From Paenibacillus aestuarii (lineage in GTDB: Bacteria > Bacillota > Bacilli > Paenibacillales > NBRC-103111), in contig NZ_JAQFVF010000089.1 of the NCBI RefSeq assembly GCF_027789125.1, positions 306,143-370,142 on the forward strand: 64,000 nucleotides of DNA, written 5' to 3'. The notes under the pieces were generated by a model. It was given only the letters and a program-made list of their open reading frames with translations. It did no database searches and was not told where the DNA came from. Both the position numbers and the translations under genes were made by a program. Below are positions 32,965 through 42,417 of this stretch, piece by piece; positions within the stretch are counted from its first letter, which is position 1; every line of letters starts with the position of its first letter.

Positions 32965-34611
32965 CTATAACAGTTTTCCGTCCCAAGGCAGCCCTTTATC
33001 ATAGCGGTGCTGGTCATGCTTGCGCCATGGACTAAGGACATCGAAGCCAGCCAGATCGAATTTGTACATCTCCCAAATTTCACACATGTCGTTGGCCGAA
33101 AAACCGTCCTTCTGCAAAATGGCGTTAACAGCCCGGCGCGCAGCTTCATTCGCGCCTTCCATCGTCGCCAAATTCGTATTTGTGCGCACATAGTCGGAGG
33201 CCAGGAACAGGTTCGGAATCGCTGTGTACGCTTCCGGGCGCAGCTCCCATGTGCCAACCTTATTAATCAGTAACGGCTCCATGTTGACTACGCTGTGCGG
33301 GTTCTCAAAATGAATGTCGGGATCCAGGAACCAGGAATGCAGCACATCGTCTTCCAAAATAACCTCGCCATCAACGTTCAAGCTTTTTTTCATTTGTGCC
33401 CAAACTTCTTCTTTAATTTCTTCAGCGGTACACTCCATAGCCGGCTTCCCGTACAGAATACCCGGCGATTCCCAATCGGAGATATCCACAGAGAGAATGC
33501 CCTTCACTTCGCCGTCGCCATAATCGCTCAAGTTGACACCTGGCCAGAACTGTTTTTGCGATACGGAAGTTAGCGACCAAGGCGCGTCCAGATAGATGAC
33601 ATGACCGTGGGTCATGGTGACATCCTCTTTCAAATAATACTGGATTCCGTTCATCCAAGCGACACAATCTTTAAGCTTTACAATACCTTCCAACGATGGA
33701 TCGGCTTGAATCATCGGCTCGCTGACGAAGCCCGCCATCACTTCAACCGGGAATGCCGCGATAAAATAGTCAGCTTCTGCCTGATATGTGTGGCCATTCT
33801 CGGAAATGGTCGCACTTCGAATCACACCGTCCTCACAGTCGATGCTTTCCACCTTGGCCGTCAAGCGATACTCCAATCCTTTGTCTTGCAGGTACGTCAG
33901 CCACGGATAAATCCAGCGGTCGTTAGTCGGACCGTTCAACAGGCGAACAAAGCTTGTTCCAGGTGTTGTGATATCGAGTGTCATTTGGACGGCAACCGGA
34001 CCTACAGTCATCGTGTTTGCAACTTTAGATTGACAGGCAACGAGTGTTTTCGTGAATCCTGCAAAAATCTTTTGGAACGCCTCCGATTGCTCCTGCGCCT
34101 GAATGAACGTCCACCAGTCAATAAGGTTGTACTCTTCTTGAATCCGCTGCTCGCAGCTAGTCATCACTTGCCACAACTTATCGGCGTATTGCTCCATATC
34201 CGCCATACTTAAGCCCAGCCGGCTGTCAAACAAGTCTTTTAGCACCACTTTGAAATCCGCGAGTGTAAACTGAATCTTCGCCAGCAGCGGCAATAAAGGC
34301 GCGGTATAAGTGGCAAGATCCAAACGCGTTACTTCTTCCAAATTATCGTAAACGGTCCCCTCACCATAAGGGATGCGCTTTAACGTATCAATCACATGTC
34401 TGTAAAAACGTGGAAACAAGCGGAATCCGTGCTCTCCCGGAAGATCCCGTCTTCCGTCCTTGCCGCTTCCGGCAAAAGGCATACTTCTCGCTTTACCCCC
34501 AGGAATATTTTTGTACTCATAGACAGTAACTTGATAACCTCTCTCAATTAATTCGTGGGCAGCGCTTAATCCAGCGACACCGCCACCCAAAATTGCGACT
34601 TTTTTCATCAT
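32965..34611 (-). CDS. FAD-dependent oxidoreductase, phytoene-desaturase / HpnE-like
   Basis: A 548-residue flavoprotein. The N-terminal dinucleotide motif AILGGGVAGLSAAHELIERGYQVTVYE (about residues 5-31) is followed by GGKARSM. The middle (GEHGFRLFPRFYRHVIDTLKRIP) and the C-terminal FAD contact (NLFLASDYVRTNTNLATMEGANEAARRAVNAIL) match the amine oxidase/phytoene desaturase superfamily branch that includes hydroxysqualene dehydroxylases. No other terpenoid gene is nearby, so the substrate is unknown. It heads a two-gene unit with the large sensor kinase, suggesting a functional link between this enzyme and signalling. Confidence 0.8.
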   Translation of the reverse strand: MMKKVAILGGGVAGLSAAHELIERGYQVTVYEYKNIPGGKARSMPFAGSGKDGRRDLPGEHGFRLFPRFYRHVIDTLKRIPYGEGTVYDNLEEVTRLDLATYTAPLLPLLAKIQFTLADFKVVLKDLFDSRLGLSMADMEQYADKLWQVMTSCEQRIQEEYNLIDWWTFIQAQEQSEAFQKIFAGFTKTLVACQSKVANTMTVGPVAVQMTLDITTPGTSFVRLLNGPTNDRWIYPWLTYLQDKGLEYRLTAKVESIDCEDGVIRSATISENGHTYQAEADYFIAAFPVEVMAGFVSEPMIQADPSLEGIVKLKDCVAWMNGIQYYLKEDVTMTHGHVIYLDAPWSLTSVSQKQFWPGVNLSDYGDGEVKGILSVDISDWESPGILYGKPAMECTAEEIKEEVWAQMKKSLNVDGEVILEDDVLHSWFLDPDIHFENPHSVVNMEPLLINKVGTWELRPEAYTAIPNLFLASDYVRTNTNLATMEGANEAARRAVNAILQKDGFSANDMCEIWEMYKFDLAGFDVLSPWRKHDQHRYDKGLPWDGKLL

Positions 34612-34847
34612 ATTTCCCCTCTCATTTTGTGCCCATATGTAGAATTGTCAGATAAAACCATCATAGCATCTAGGACATTTGAAGCATAGACCCTAGTTCA
34701 TAAGAAACATAAAAAAAGCAGACCAGATGAGCTGGTTGACCAGACTTTCCAATTCGGTATACTTAATCCAAGGCACTTGGACCTAAAGCTCGCAGTGCCT
34801 CCGAATAGTATGAAGATGTGCTTAACAAAAAAGAGGGGTTGGATATT

Positions 34848-36161
34848 ATGATCGAAAGAAGAATTGGAAGGCGCTATGTATCCAAATCGCGAATCATCTC
34901 TCTGCCTCATGGAACGCTGCATTATGGTGAAGATTTGTATTTGAATCGAAACGTAATTTTTTATTTGGCTGAGCTGGAGGCAGGACAATCTGGTGCAGCT
35001 TATTTGCAAAATCTGGGACGTATAGCGGCCTTTCATCATGACCATTTTTTTCATATACTCGATACTTCCATAGAAGAAAATACAGTACTAATCGTTCTTC
35101 AAGCCAAACCGGGCAAACCGTTTCGCGACGTATGGACTTTACAAAAGTGGACGTTCACAGAATTAATTGACATGATGGCGGATCTAGGGGTATCCATGCT
35201 GGATGCGATGGAGGAGCAGATTACCGGATTTTCGGTAGACCTCCATCATTTGTGGCTAGGGGAGGATCACCGGCTCGCCGTAATCAATTATTGGGACTCC
35301 GGCAACGCGCAAGCGCAAGGCGCGATCGGGCTGTGCCGGCTCCTGATTATGCTGCTAACGGGCAGCAGTGATATTCCAGGGCCTTTCGAATCTTTACATA
35401 CGCATCTGGAACGGGCGACGCTGAAGGGCGCGTCCTTGGAACAGAAGGATGCTGTCGTCAAGCTGGTGAAGCTCGTAGGCGAAGGCAAAGCTTCTCTATC
35501 GTCATTTGTCTTCGGCTTAAGGAACTTGCCTGTAGAAGCCAGAACGGGGCTTAGCGGAGCGCCTACTGCGGCGGAGCAAGTGCCACTTGCGGCTCCGCCG
35601 AGGCCGAAGCCCGAGCAGCCGGCTGCATCGCCAATTAGGCCTGCCGCAGATAAGCCGAAGCCAATGCCGGCTCCTGCGCCAAAAGTTGTGGCAAAGCCTG
35701 TGCCTGAGGAGCCTGATGAAGCGGACACAGAAGAAAAAGAAGGCTCGCGCTTGTTCAGCTGGAAAATCACCGGCTCCATCGGCGGCGGGCTGCTCCTTGC
35801 TTTTATCATCGTCGTATGGAGTTTGTGGCCTTCGGGTAAACCCGACAAGCACGCCGTTGTCACGCCGAGCCCATCCGCCACGGCAGTCGCTGAACTGCCC
35901 ACTCCCAGCCCGACCCCGGTGCAGAAGGAATCTACAGCGCCGAACGCCGGAGCCAGCAAAGAAGTGCTCATCCCTAACCTCATCGGCTCGAAGCTCGAGG
36001 ATGCTGAGCAACAGGCGCTAGCCGCCGGCTTGCACTACAACTACTTGCTCGAGGCGAATCCTGGTGCGAAGGGTACTGTCATTCGCCAGGAGCCGTCTGC
36101 CGGAACGAAAGGCATGACAGGCGATAATGTAACTTTTTGGGTCAGCAAAGGCGCTCAATAA
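34848..36161 (+). CDS. Membrane pseudokinase-like protein with one PASTA domain
   Basis: A 437-residue protein from the ATG at 34848 (GAGGGG upstream). The first 240 residues resemble a degenerate kinase fold: no VAIK lysine, HRD or DFG motif is present. A proline-rich stretch follows, then a membrane helix (ITGSIGGGLLLAFIIVVWSLW), a Thr/Pro/Ser linker, and a C-terminal PASTA domain (LIPNLIGSKLEDAEQQALAAGL...VIRQEPSAGTKG). This is the topology of PknB-type wall-sensing kinases without catalysis. It is divergent from the FAD oxidoreductase/sensor kinase unit, separated by about 236 bp that hold no recognisable gene. Confidence 0.8.
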   Translation: MIERRIGRRYVSKSRIISLPHGTLHYGEDLYLNRNVIFYLAELEAGQSGAAYLQNLGRIAAFHHDHFFHILDTSIEENTVLIVLQAKPGKPFRDVWTLQKWTFTELIDMMADLGVSMLDAMEEQITGFSVDLHHLWLGEDHRLAVINYWDSGNAQAQGAIGLCRLLIMLLTGSSDIPGPFESLHTHLERATLKGASLEQKDAVVKLVKLVGEGKASLSSFVFGLRNLPVEARTGLSGAPTAAEQVPLAAPPRPKPEQPAASPIRPAADKPKPMPAPAPKVVAKPVPEEPDEADTEEKEGSRLFSWKITGSIGGGLLLAFIIVVWSLWPSGKPDKHAVVTPSPSATAVAELPTPSPTPVQKESTAPNAGASKEVLIPNLIGSKLEDAEQQALAAGLHYNYLLEANPGAKGTVIRQEPSAGTKGMTGDNVTFWVSKGAQ

Positions 36162-36250
36162 GGCATGCAGCTGCGGATGTAACATACAATGTAACTTCTC
36201 TGAAGAATCATTTCGGCAAGATTTGACAGTCTCCTGCCGTTTTTGCACAA

Positions 36251-36289
36251 ATAAAAAACAGCTCTTCCCCTTGACAGGAAGAGCTGTTG
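36251..36289 (-). terminator. Terminator of the nucleoside operon
   Basis: A perfect 12-bp stem AACAGCTCTTCC/GGAAGAGCTGTT followed on the minus strand by TTTTATTT. It may also stop the PASTA gene from the other side. Confidence 0.88.
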
Positions 36290-36291
36290 TC

Positions 36292-37017
36292 CTATTCGCT
36301 CTGCAGCTTCACAATCGCGCGCAGCGCCGTCTCGATTTCCCGCTCAACCGCTCGCGCAACGGCATCCGTATGCGGGTTGTACACTTCCCGCAGATCGGCG
36401 TCCGCGTAGCCGTCGACGGCAACGATCGCGCCCGCCCGTACGCCTCGCAAGGAGGCGATGACGTAGAGTGCGGCGATCTCCATCTCAACGGCCAGCGCGC
36501 CGGCCTGCTTGTACTTGCGGTGGGGGAACTCCTCCACCCCTTGGAAGAAGGCGTCCAGCGTGACGGTGATGCCCTTGCGGACGACGCCGTCCGTCTCGCC
36601 CGCCGCCTCGTACAGCGCACGCACCACATCGGCATCAGCGACAGCCGGGAAGCCGTGCGGCACGAGCTGGCGCGTCAAGCCCTCCTCGCGGACCGCAGCC
36701 GTGCTGACGACGAGGCTGCCCGGCGGCACGTCCGCCGAGTAGGAGCCGGCGGTGCCGACACGGATCAGCGTCTGCACGCCGCCCTTGATCAGCTCCTCGA
36801 AGCAGACGGCTGCGCCTGGCGAACCGACGCCATGGCTGACGACGGCGACCGGCACGCCTTCATACGTGCCGACGAACGTGCGATACTCCCGGCTGAACGC
36901 GAGCTCTCTGGCTCCCTCCAGCTTGCGGGAGATCGCCTCCGCTCGGAACGGGTCGCCGCAGACGATGGCGTAAGGCGCAAGGTCCTCGGCTTGTACTTGC
37001 AAAATAGGCAGCAGCAT
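36292..37017 (-). CDS. Nucleoside phosphorylase, uridine phosphorylase-like
   Basis: A 241-residue PNP/UDP-family phosphorylase from the ATG at 37017 (AAAGGAG upstream). Visible motifs: YAIVCGDPFRAEAIS near residue 17, VVSHGVGSPGAAVCFEELI near 62, LIRVGTAGSYS near 85 (the UDP/PNP signature) and AVEMEIAALYVIA near 178, where the Glu contacts ribose. It splits a nucleoside with phosphate into base and ribose-1-phosphate. It is the last gene of an operon that begins with nucleoside uptake, which fits salvage. Pyrimidine preference is likely but not proven. Confidence 0.87.
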   Translation of the reverse strand: MLLPILQVQAEDLAPYAIVCGDPFRAEAISRKLEGARELAFSREYRTFVGTYEGVPVAVVSHGVGSPGAAVCFEELIKGGVQTLIRVGTAGSYSADVPPGSLVVSTAAVREEGLTRQLVPHGFPAVADADVVRALYEAAGETDGVVRKGITVTLDAFFQGVEEFPHRKYKQAGALAVEMEIAALYVIASLRGVRAGAIVAVDGYADADLREVYNPHTDAVARAVEREIETALRAIVKLQSE

Positions 37018-37018
37018 C

Positions 37019-37690
37019 TTAATCGAACTCCTTTCGCACCCATTCGTCTTCCGGAATCGGCAGCGCTTCGCCGGAGAAGCGCTGCTCCTCGAACGGGTCA
37101 GCCGTATTGTGAAAACCGTTGCGCTCCCAGAAGCCTTCACGGTCTTCCTTCATAAACTCAATGCCCCGGATCCATTTTGGGCTTTTCCAGAAATACAAGT
37201 GCGGGACAATGAGTCTGAGCGGCCAGCCGTGCTTCGGAGTCAGCGGGACACCATCGTACTTCATCGCCAGCAAAATATCATCGCCCAGCAAATCTTCCAA
37301 CGGGACGTTCGTTTCATAATCGCTATCAGCATGCAGCATGACATACTTGCCCTGCGGCCGAATGTTCAGCGCCTGCAGCAAATCGCGGAAGCGGACGCCT
37401 TCCCAGGCGGTGTCCAACTTAGACCAGCGAGTCACGCAGTGAATATCGCACACGACTTCCGTCATCGGCAGCGCCAGCAGCTCGTCATAGCGGATTGTCT
37501 TCTCTTCTTCGATCTCTCCGAAGATGCGTAAGGTCCATGCGGACATATCATATTCCGGCACTTCCCCCTCATGCAGAATAGGAAAACGCTCCGTCAATAC
37601 TTGTCCAGGCGGGACGCGGTCAGCTAAGGCAGCGTCCACTGCAGGCACCTTCATCCGTTTAATACGGTCAGCTTTATTGTCTACACCCAT
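37019..37690 (-). CDS. Molybdopterin-dependent oxidoreductase, sulfite oxidase-like (YuiH type)
   Basis: A 223-residue protein that is almost entirely the oxidoreductase molybdopterin-binding domain. The Cys that ligates molybdenum lies in DIHCVTRWS (Cys85); HADSDYETNVPLEDLL, PLTPKHGWPLRLIVPHLYFWKSPKWIRGIEF and GFWERNGFHNTADPF are typical of the small YuiH/MsrP-like group. No signal peptide or haem domain. Its electron partner and substrate are unknown. It is odd that it sits inside a nucleoside uptake and phosphorolysis operon; its stop is one base before the phosphorylase start. Confidence 0.87.
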   Translation of the reverse strand: MGVDNKADRIKRMKVPAVDAALADRVPPGQVLTERFPILHEGEVPEYDMSAWTLRIFGEIEEEKTIRYDELLALPMTEVVCDIHCVTRWSKLDTAWEGVRFRDLLQALNIRPQGKYVMLHADSDYETNVPLEDLLGDDILLAMKYDGVPLTPKHGWPLRLIVPHLYFWKSPKWIRGIEFMKEDREGFWERNGFHNTADPFEEQRFSGEALPIPEDEWVRKEFD

Positions 37691-37711
37691 CGTAACCTTC
37701 TCCTCCTCCGT

Positions 37712-38635
37712 TTAGCGCGAGCTTCCGTTCGCTTTTTGGGCATCCGCCATGTAACTGCTTTTACGGAAAAACAACATCGCCAGCAGCGTGACGACATAAG
37801 GCAGCATTTGCGTAAAATGCGTCGGCAGCGAGAAGCCTTGCAGCCTGATACTCAGCGCATCCATCAGACCGAACAAGAGGCTCGACGCCATGACGCCAAG
37901 CGGGTTAGCCTGCCCGAGCATCGTTGCCACGAGCGCAATAAACCCACGTCCGGCGGTCATCCCTTCGGTAAACATCGTCACTTGGCCGAGAGACAGCTGC
38001 GCACCGGCAAGTCCGCACAGCACGCCGCAAATCAGCACCGCCAAGTATTGCATCCCGTTTACTTTGATCCCGATGCTCTTCGCTGCGACCGGGTTTTCCC
38101 CGACGGCTAACAGCCGGAAGCCCAGCACAGATTTAAACAAGAAATACTGCAGCACGAGCACGAGTACAAAAGCCAAATAAATCAGTGGTGAATGTCCAGA
38201 GACGATACCCCCGATCACTGGAATATCTTTGATGAACGGGATATCCCATTTCGGCAAGCCGACCATATTTTTATCATAAAAAGCGCCTTTGACATGGAAA
38301 ATCGCCTTCAGACAAAAGGCTGTCAAGCCGAGTGCGAGAAAATTGAAAGATATCCCGACAATAATGACATTGGCCTGTAAATGAATGCTGATATAAGCAA
38401 ATATGAGTGAAAAGAGGACCGTAACCGCAACCGCAATCAGCACAGCGATATATGCATTGCCAACCAGATGGTTGCCTACGATCGCCGAGAACGCGCCGAC
38501 TAATACAAAACCTTCCAAACCGACATTGAACAGCCCTACTCGCGAGCATATCGCGCCGCCAAGCGCAGCGAGGAGAATGGGCGCGACCATGCGAATCATG
38601 GTGTTGAATAAAGAGACATCAAGAAGATGCTGCAT
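37712..38635 (-). CDS. nupQ: Nucleoside ABC transporter permease, NupQ type
   Basis: A 307-residue permease of the BMP/RbsC-like family with eight to ten helices. VGLEGFVLVGAFSAIVGNHLVGN near residue 38 and VGENPVAAKSIGIKVNGMQYLAVLICGVLCGLAGAQLSLGQV are typical of the second permease of basic-membrane-protein-type nucleoside importers. It overlaps the preceding permease gene by 17 bp. It would pair with NupP and the duplicated ATPase NupO to import nucleosides delivered by the lipoprotein. Confidence 0.88.
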   Translation of the reverse strand: MQHLLDVSLFNTMIRMVAPILLAALGGAICSRVGLFNVGLEGFVLVGAFSAIVGNHLVGNAYIAVLIAVAVTVLFSLIFAYISIHLQANVIIVGISFNFLALGLTAFCLKAIFHVKGAFYDKNMVGLPKWDIPFIKDIPVIGGIVSGHSPLIYLAFVLVLVLQYFLFKSVLGFRLLAVGENPVAAKSIGIKVNGMQYLAVLICGVLCGLAGAQLSLGQVTMFTEGMTAGRGFIALVATMLGQANPLGVMASSLLFGLMDALSIRLQGFSLPTHFTQMLPYVVTLLAMLFFRKSSYMADAQKANGSSR

Positions 38636-39686
38636 CGCTGTTCCCCCCTTTTCTGCGCTTCCAAAGACCTAAACCAAACTTCGCCGTAATAAACAAAATA
38701 AGCAGCGATTGAATCACGCTGGAAATTTCCAGCGGGATGCTCGTATTCCGCTCAACCCCCATGCCGCCGGTCTGCAAAGCAGCCAGCAGGACGGACGCCA
38801 CCGCCGTTCCGAGCGGGTGCGCGCCAGAGAGCAGCGTCGCCATGATGCCGGACCAGGCGTAGCCTGGATTCGTCACCATGCCGTCGGTATAGCGGTACTG
38901 CATGCCGAGCACTTCCACCGCTCCGGCCAATCCCGCAAACCCGCCACTGGCGAACATGCTGTACAGCATGAGCTTGCCCCGGTTGACACCGCCATAAGCG
39001 GCGAACAACGGGTTGTAACCAAGCATGCGAATTTCATAGCCAGCCGAGCTGTATTTAATGTACAAAAACAAAGCAACTGCCAGCACAATCGCGATAATAA
39101 AGCCGGCGTGAATGCTCATGCCGGGAAACAGCTTGGGCAGCCACACGCTTTTATCCACCATCATCGTTTGCGCCAGCGCCGCCGAACCTGTCTTATCCTT
39201 GAGCGGATAAGCAACCATATATCCGGCGAACAAGGAGGCGATATAGTTAAGCAGCAAGGTGGTGATGATGAGATTCATGCGGAAGCGCGCATCGAGCCAG
39301 CCGGCGAAAGCGGACCATAATCCGCCGACGATAATTCCGCCGAGCATGGCGGCCAGCAGCTTGAATAGCGGCGGTCCCGGGAAATAGAGGGCGATCAGCG
39401 CGCTGGTGAAAGCGCCGAGAATCATCTGCCCTTCCGAGCCCATATTGAAAAATCCGGCGCGAAACGCAATCGATACGCCCAAACCGACCAACAGCAGCGG
39501 AGTCGCCCTAGTCAGCGTATTGGTAAAGAAATAAAAATTACCAAACGCACCTTTCCACATTTGTGCATACGTATCGAAGACCGAGCCGCCAATGAGCACA
39601 ATGGCGATCGCCCCTCCGATTAAACCGATCAAGATCGCAAGCAAGGGCTGCAGCCAAGCGCTGATCGTTGCCTTTCCTTTAAGCAC
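38619..39686 (-). CDS. nupP: Nucleoside ABC transporter permease, NupP type
   Basis: A 355-residue permease with about nine membrane helices. GFFNMGSEGQMILGAFTSALIAL and ATLLSGAHPLGTAVASVLLAALQTGG are family signatures. The GTG start at 39686 has AGGAGG upstream and overlaps the 3' end of nupO by eight bases; a longer frame reaches further into nupO but lacks a site. Gene overlaps on both sides indicate tight translational coupling. Confidence 0.87.
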   Translation of the reverse strand: MLKGKATISAWLQPLLAILIGLIGGAIAIVLIGGSVFDTYAQMWKGAFGNFYFFTNTLTRATPLLLVGLGVSIAFRAGFFNMGSEGQMILGAFTSALIALYFPGPPLFKLLAAMLGGIIVGGLWSAFAGWLDARFRMNLIITTLLLNYIASLFAGYMVAYPLKDKTGSAALAQTMMVDKSVWLPKLFPGMSIHAGFIIAIVLAVALFLYIKYSSAGYEIRMLGYNPLFAAYGGVNRGKLMLYSMFASGGFAGLAGAVEVLGMQYRYTDGMVTNPGYAWSGIMATLLSGAHPLGTAVASVLLAALQTGGMGVERNTSIPLEISSVIQSLLILFITAKFGLGLWKRRKGGNSDAASS

Positions 39687-41178
39687 GTGCCTCGCCTCCT
39701 GCCATCCATAAACTGATTTGTTCCTCGGTTGCCTCGCTCGCTGACAGCTCGCCGACAATGCGTCCTTCGTACATGACAAGAATCCGGTCCGACAGCTTCA
39801 ATATTTCTGTCAACTCCGAAGAAACGAGCAGAATCGCTCCTTGTTCGTCGCGCTTCTTCAACAGCTCGTCATGAATCAGCTCCATGGCGCCAATGTCGAC
39901 TCCACGCGTCGGTTCCGCTGCGATGAGGAACGGCTTGTTCTGCGCGATTTCGCGCGCGACGATCAACTTCTGCAAATTTCCGCCGGACAGAAATTTGACT
40001 TTCGTTTCCTGGGATCCGGCTTTGATCTCGAATTGCTGAATGAATTGGGCGACCATCGTCCGCAGCGTCTTCCCTTGCAGCAAGCCGTACCGCCGATTCG
40101 TGCGATGATGGCCCATCGTGCCGTTCTCCAGCACGGTGCCCTCCTTCGCCGCTCCCCACTGGTAGCGGTCCTCCGGAATATGCGAGAGCCCGCTCTCGCG
40201 AATCTCCCGGACAGAACGGCCGGAGACATTGTTGCCGAGCAGACGAATCTCGCCTTGATCGATGGCCGTAAGGCCCGAGATGCTCTGCAGCAGCTCCGAC
40301 TGCCCATTGCCCGAAATGCCTGCGATGCCGACGATCTCGCCTGCTTTAACTTCGAAGCTCACGTGATCAAGCACGGGCTTCCCCTTTTTTCCAGTAATAG
40401 TAACACCCTTCACATCAAGCACCGTTGAACCCGGATTAGATGCATTGCGCTCCGTCCGGGCCAGCTCCCGGCCGACCATGAGGCGCGACAGCTCTTCAAC
40501 ATTCGTGGTCGCCGCATCGAGTGTGCCCGTAATTTTGCCATCCCGCAGCACTGTGATCCGGTCAGCGACCTCCATCACCTCATGCAGCTTGTGCGTGATG
40601 ATAATGAAGCTTTTGCCTTGGGCAGCCAAACTCTTCATAATCGCAAGCAGCTCCTTGGCTTCCAGCGGAGTCAGCACGCCGGTCGGCTCGTCCAGAATAA
40701 TGATGTCGGCGCCCTGATACAGCACCTTCAAAATTTCAACCCGCTGCTGCATGCCAAGCGGACAATCGGCGACCTTCTTCAACGGGTCGATCGGCAGCTT
40801 GTATTTCGCGCACAGCACCTCAACCTGAAGGGCTGCTTTCTTGCGGTCAAATTTCACGCCGACCTGCGGCTCATTGCCGATGACAATATTTTCAGCCACA
40901 GTAAAAGACGGGAACAGCATGAAGTGCTGATGCACCATGCCGATGCCGTGACGGATCGCATCTGTCGGGTTCGAAAAAGCGACCGTTTTGCCATTCATCT
41001 GAATCGTGCCTGATGTCGGCTGCTCCATCCCGTACAGAATACGCATCAGCGTCGTCTTCCCCGCTCCGTTCTCGCCGACCAAAGCATGAATTTCACCCTC
41101 GCGCAGCGTAAAATTCACTTGGGAATTCGCAGTCAAGGTGCCATATGATTTTGTTATTTGATTCATTTGAAGCAGCAT
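39679..41178 (-). CDS. nupO: Nucleoside ABC transporter ATPase, NupO type
   Basis: A 499-residue ATPase with two fused nucleotide-binding domains. The first has GENGAGKTTLMRILYG, LGMQQRVEILKVLYQGADIIILDEPTGVLTP; the second GISGNGQSELLQSISG, LSGGNLQKLIVAREIAQNKPFLIAAEPTRGVDIG. The second domain's Walker B Asp-Glu is altered to AEPTRGVD, as is normal in this group, leaving one canonical site. It energises the NupP/NupQ permeases. Confidence 0.9.
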   Translation of the reverse strand: MLLQMNQITKSYGTLTANSQVNFTLREGEIHALVGENGAGKTTLMRILYGMEQPTSGTIQMNGKTVAFSNPTDAIRHGIGMVHQHFMLFPSFTVAENIVIGNEPQVGVKFDRKKAALQVEVLCAKYKLPIDPLKKVADCPLGMQQRVEILKVLYQGADIIILDEPTGVLTPLEAKELLAIMKSLAAQGKSFIIITHKLHEVMEVADRITVLRDGKITGTLDAATTNVEELSRLMVGRELARTERNASNPGSTVLDVKGVTITGKKGKPVLDHVSFEVKAGEIVGIAGISGNGQSELLQSISGLTAIDQGEIRLLGNNVSGRSVREIRESGLSHIPEDRYQWGAAKEGTVLENGTMGHHRTNRRYGLLQGKTLRTMVAQFIQQFEIKAGSQETKVKFLSGGNLQKLIVAREIAQNKPFLIAAEPTRGVDIGAMELIHDELLKKRDEQGAILLVSSELTEILKLSDRILVMYEGRIVGELSASEATEEQISLWMAGGEARA

Positions 41179-41268
41179 GGCGGTTTTGCGCTCCTCTCCT
41201 AGACATACGGAAACTGTCTACGGGCATCCGTAAACAGTTTCCAAGGTTGCTATGCGATTGACTGTGTA

Positions 41269-42312
41269 TTATTTCAACGGATCTTTGACAACAATTTTTC
41301 CTGCAACAATGTCATCGCGAATCGCTTTGACTTTATTGACAACCTCTTGTCCGACGAATGGATTGAGCGCAGATTTGCTCTCTCTTGTTACGAAAGTAAG
41401 ACCAACGCCGTCTTCTTTCAAACCGTAGTCAACGGAACCGAACTTAAACGTGCCGTTAACAAAATCTTTAACCGTGTTGTAAGCCACAGCGTCTGTTCCT
41501 TTCAATTGGGACAGGACGATGTGATCCGGATCCGTCACTGTACGGTCGATATCTTGACCGGACGTGTAGAAGCCTTTTTCTTTCGCTGCTTCGAATACGC
41601 CCAGATCGCCTACCGCCGATGCGCCGGCGATGAAGTCCGCACCTTGCGAGAATTGCGTTAATGCAAGCTCTTTCGCTTTGGCAGGATCCGTAAAGCTTCC
41701 AACATAGTTCACGATGAATTTGGCGTTAGGGTTCGTCGATTTCAGACCTGCTTCGAAACCTGCTGTGTATTTTTTCATCAATGGGATATCCAAAGCCGCT
41801 ACCATACCGACCACGTTTTTCTTCGTAGCCAGACCCGCTGCCGCACCAAGCAGGTAAGCCGCTTCATGCTCACGGAAAACAACGCTTCTTACGTTAGGCA
41901 AATCAACAACCGTATCGATGATGGCAAACGATTTTTTTGGATTTTCCGCAGCTACCTTCTTCAAGGCATCCTCGGATTCGAAAGAACTGGTAATGATCAA
42001 ATCATAATTGTCCGCTACAGCTGCGCGCAGGTTCTGCTCAATTGCGCTGGCATCCGTCGATTCCACGGTTTTCACGTCAACGCCAAACTCTTTGCCGGCT
42101 TTCTTCACGCCTTCGTCTTCTTGAGCGAAGAAAGGGTTCACGCCGATTTTTTCCGGAGTAATCAGAATAATCTTTTTGCCGGATTTGGCATCTGGCGCCT
42201 TCGATGCTTGAGCAGCTTGCGTCGACGCAGGAGCCGCCGTGTCAGTCTTGGCCGTGCCGCAGCCTGTTACCATTAAAGTAACGGCGAAGATGGAAAATAA
42301 CGCTTTTTTCAT
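41269..42312 (-). CDS. nupN: Nucleoside-binding lipoprotein, BMP/PnrA family (NupN type)
   Basis: A 347-residue lipoprotein with a signal peptide ending in the lipobox VTGC (Cys about 18). The BMP family core is visible: FFAQEDEGVKKAGKEFG, SSFESEDALKKVAAENPKKSFAIID, HEAAYLLGAAAGLATKKNVVGMV and GADFIAGASAVGDLGVFEAAKEKG. It captures nucleosides outside the membrane. First gene of the operon; a sigma-A-like promoter with an inverted repeat lies about 100 bp upstream. Confidence 0.9.
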   Translation of the reverse strand: MKKALFSIFAVTLMVTGCGTAKTDTAAPASTQAAQASKAPDAKSGKKIILITPEKIGVNPFFAQEDEGVKKAGKEFGVDVKTVESTDASAIEQNLRAAVADNYDLIITSSFESEDALKKVAAENPKKSFAIIDTVVDLPNVRSVVFREHEAAYLLGAAAGLATKKNVVGMVAALDIPLMKKYTAGFEAGLKSTNPNAKFIVNYVGSFTDPAKAKELALTQFSQGADFIAGASAVGDLGVFEAAKEKGFYTSGQDIDRTVTDPDHIVLSQLKGTDAVAYNTVKDFVNGTFKFGSVDYGLKEDGVGLTFVTRESKSALNPFVGQEVVNKVKAIRDDIVAGKIVVKDPLK

Positions 42313-42417
42313 GTACAGTTCTCTCCCCTTATTCTCTATGTAGATAATATCCCACTGAACAACTTGGATAACGTTAGGAAGCTGGTTCCAATCGACAAAT
42401 ACCGACTTATTCAGAGA

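Noticed and set aside
36223..37155. 310-residue frame opposite the nucleoside phosphorylase gene
   Set aside because: Antisense shadow of a GC-rich real gene; composition (His/Arg/Asp-rich) is not protein-like and no motif is seen.
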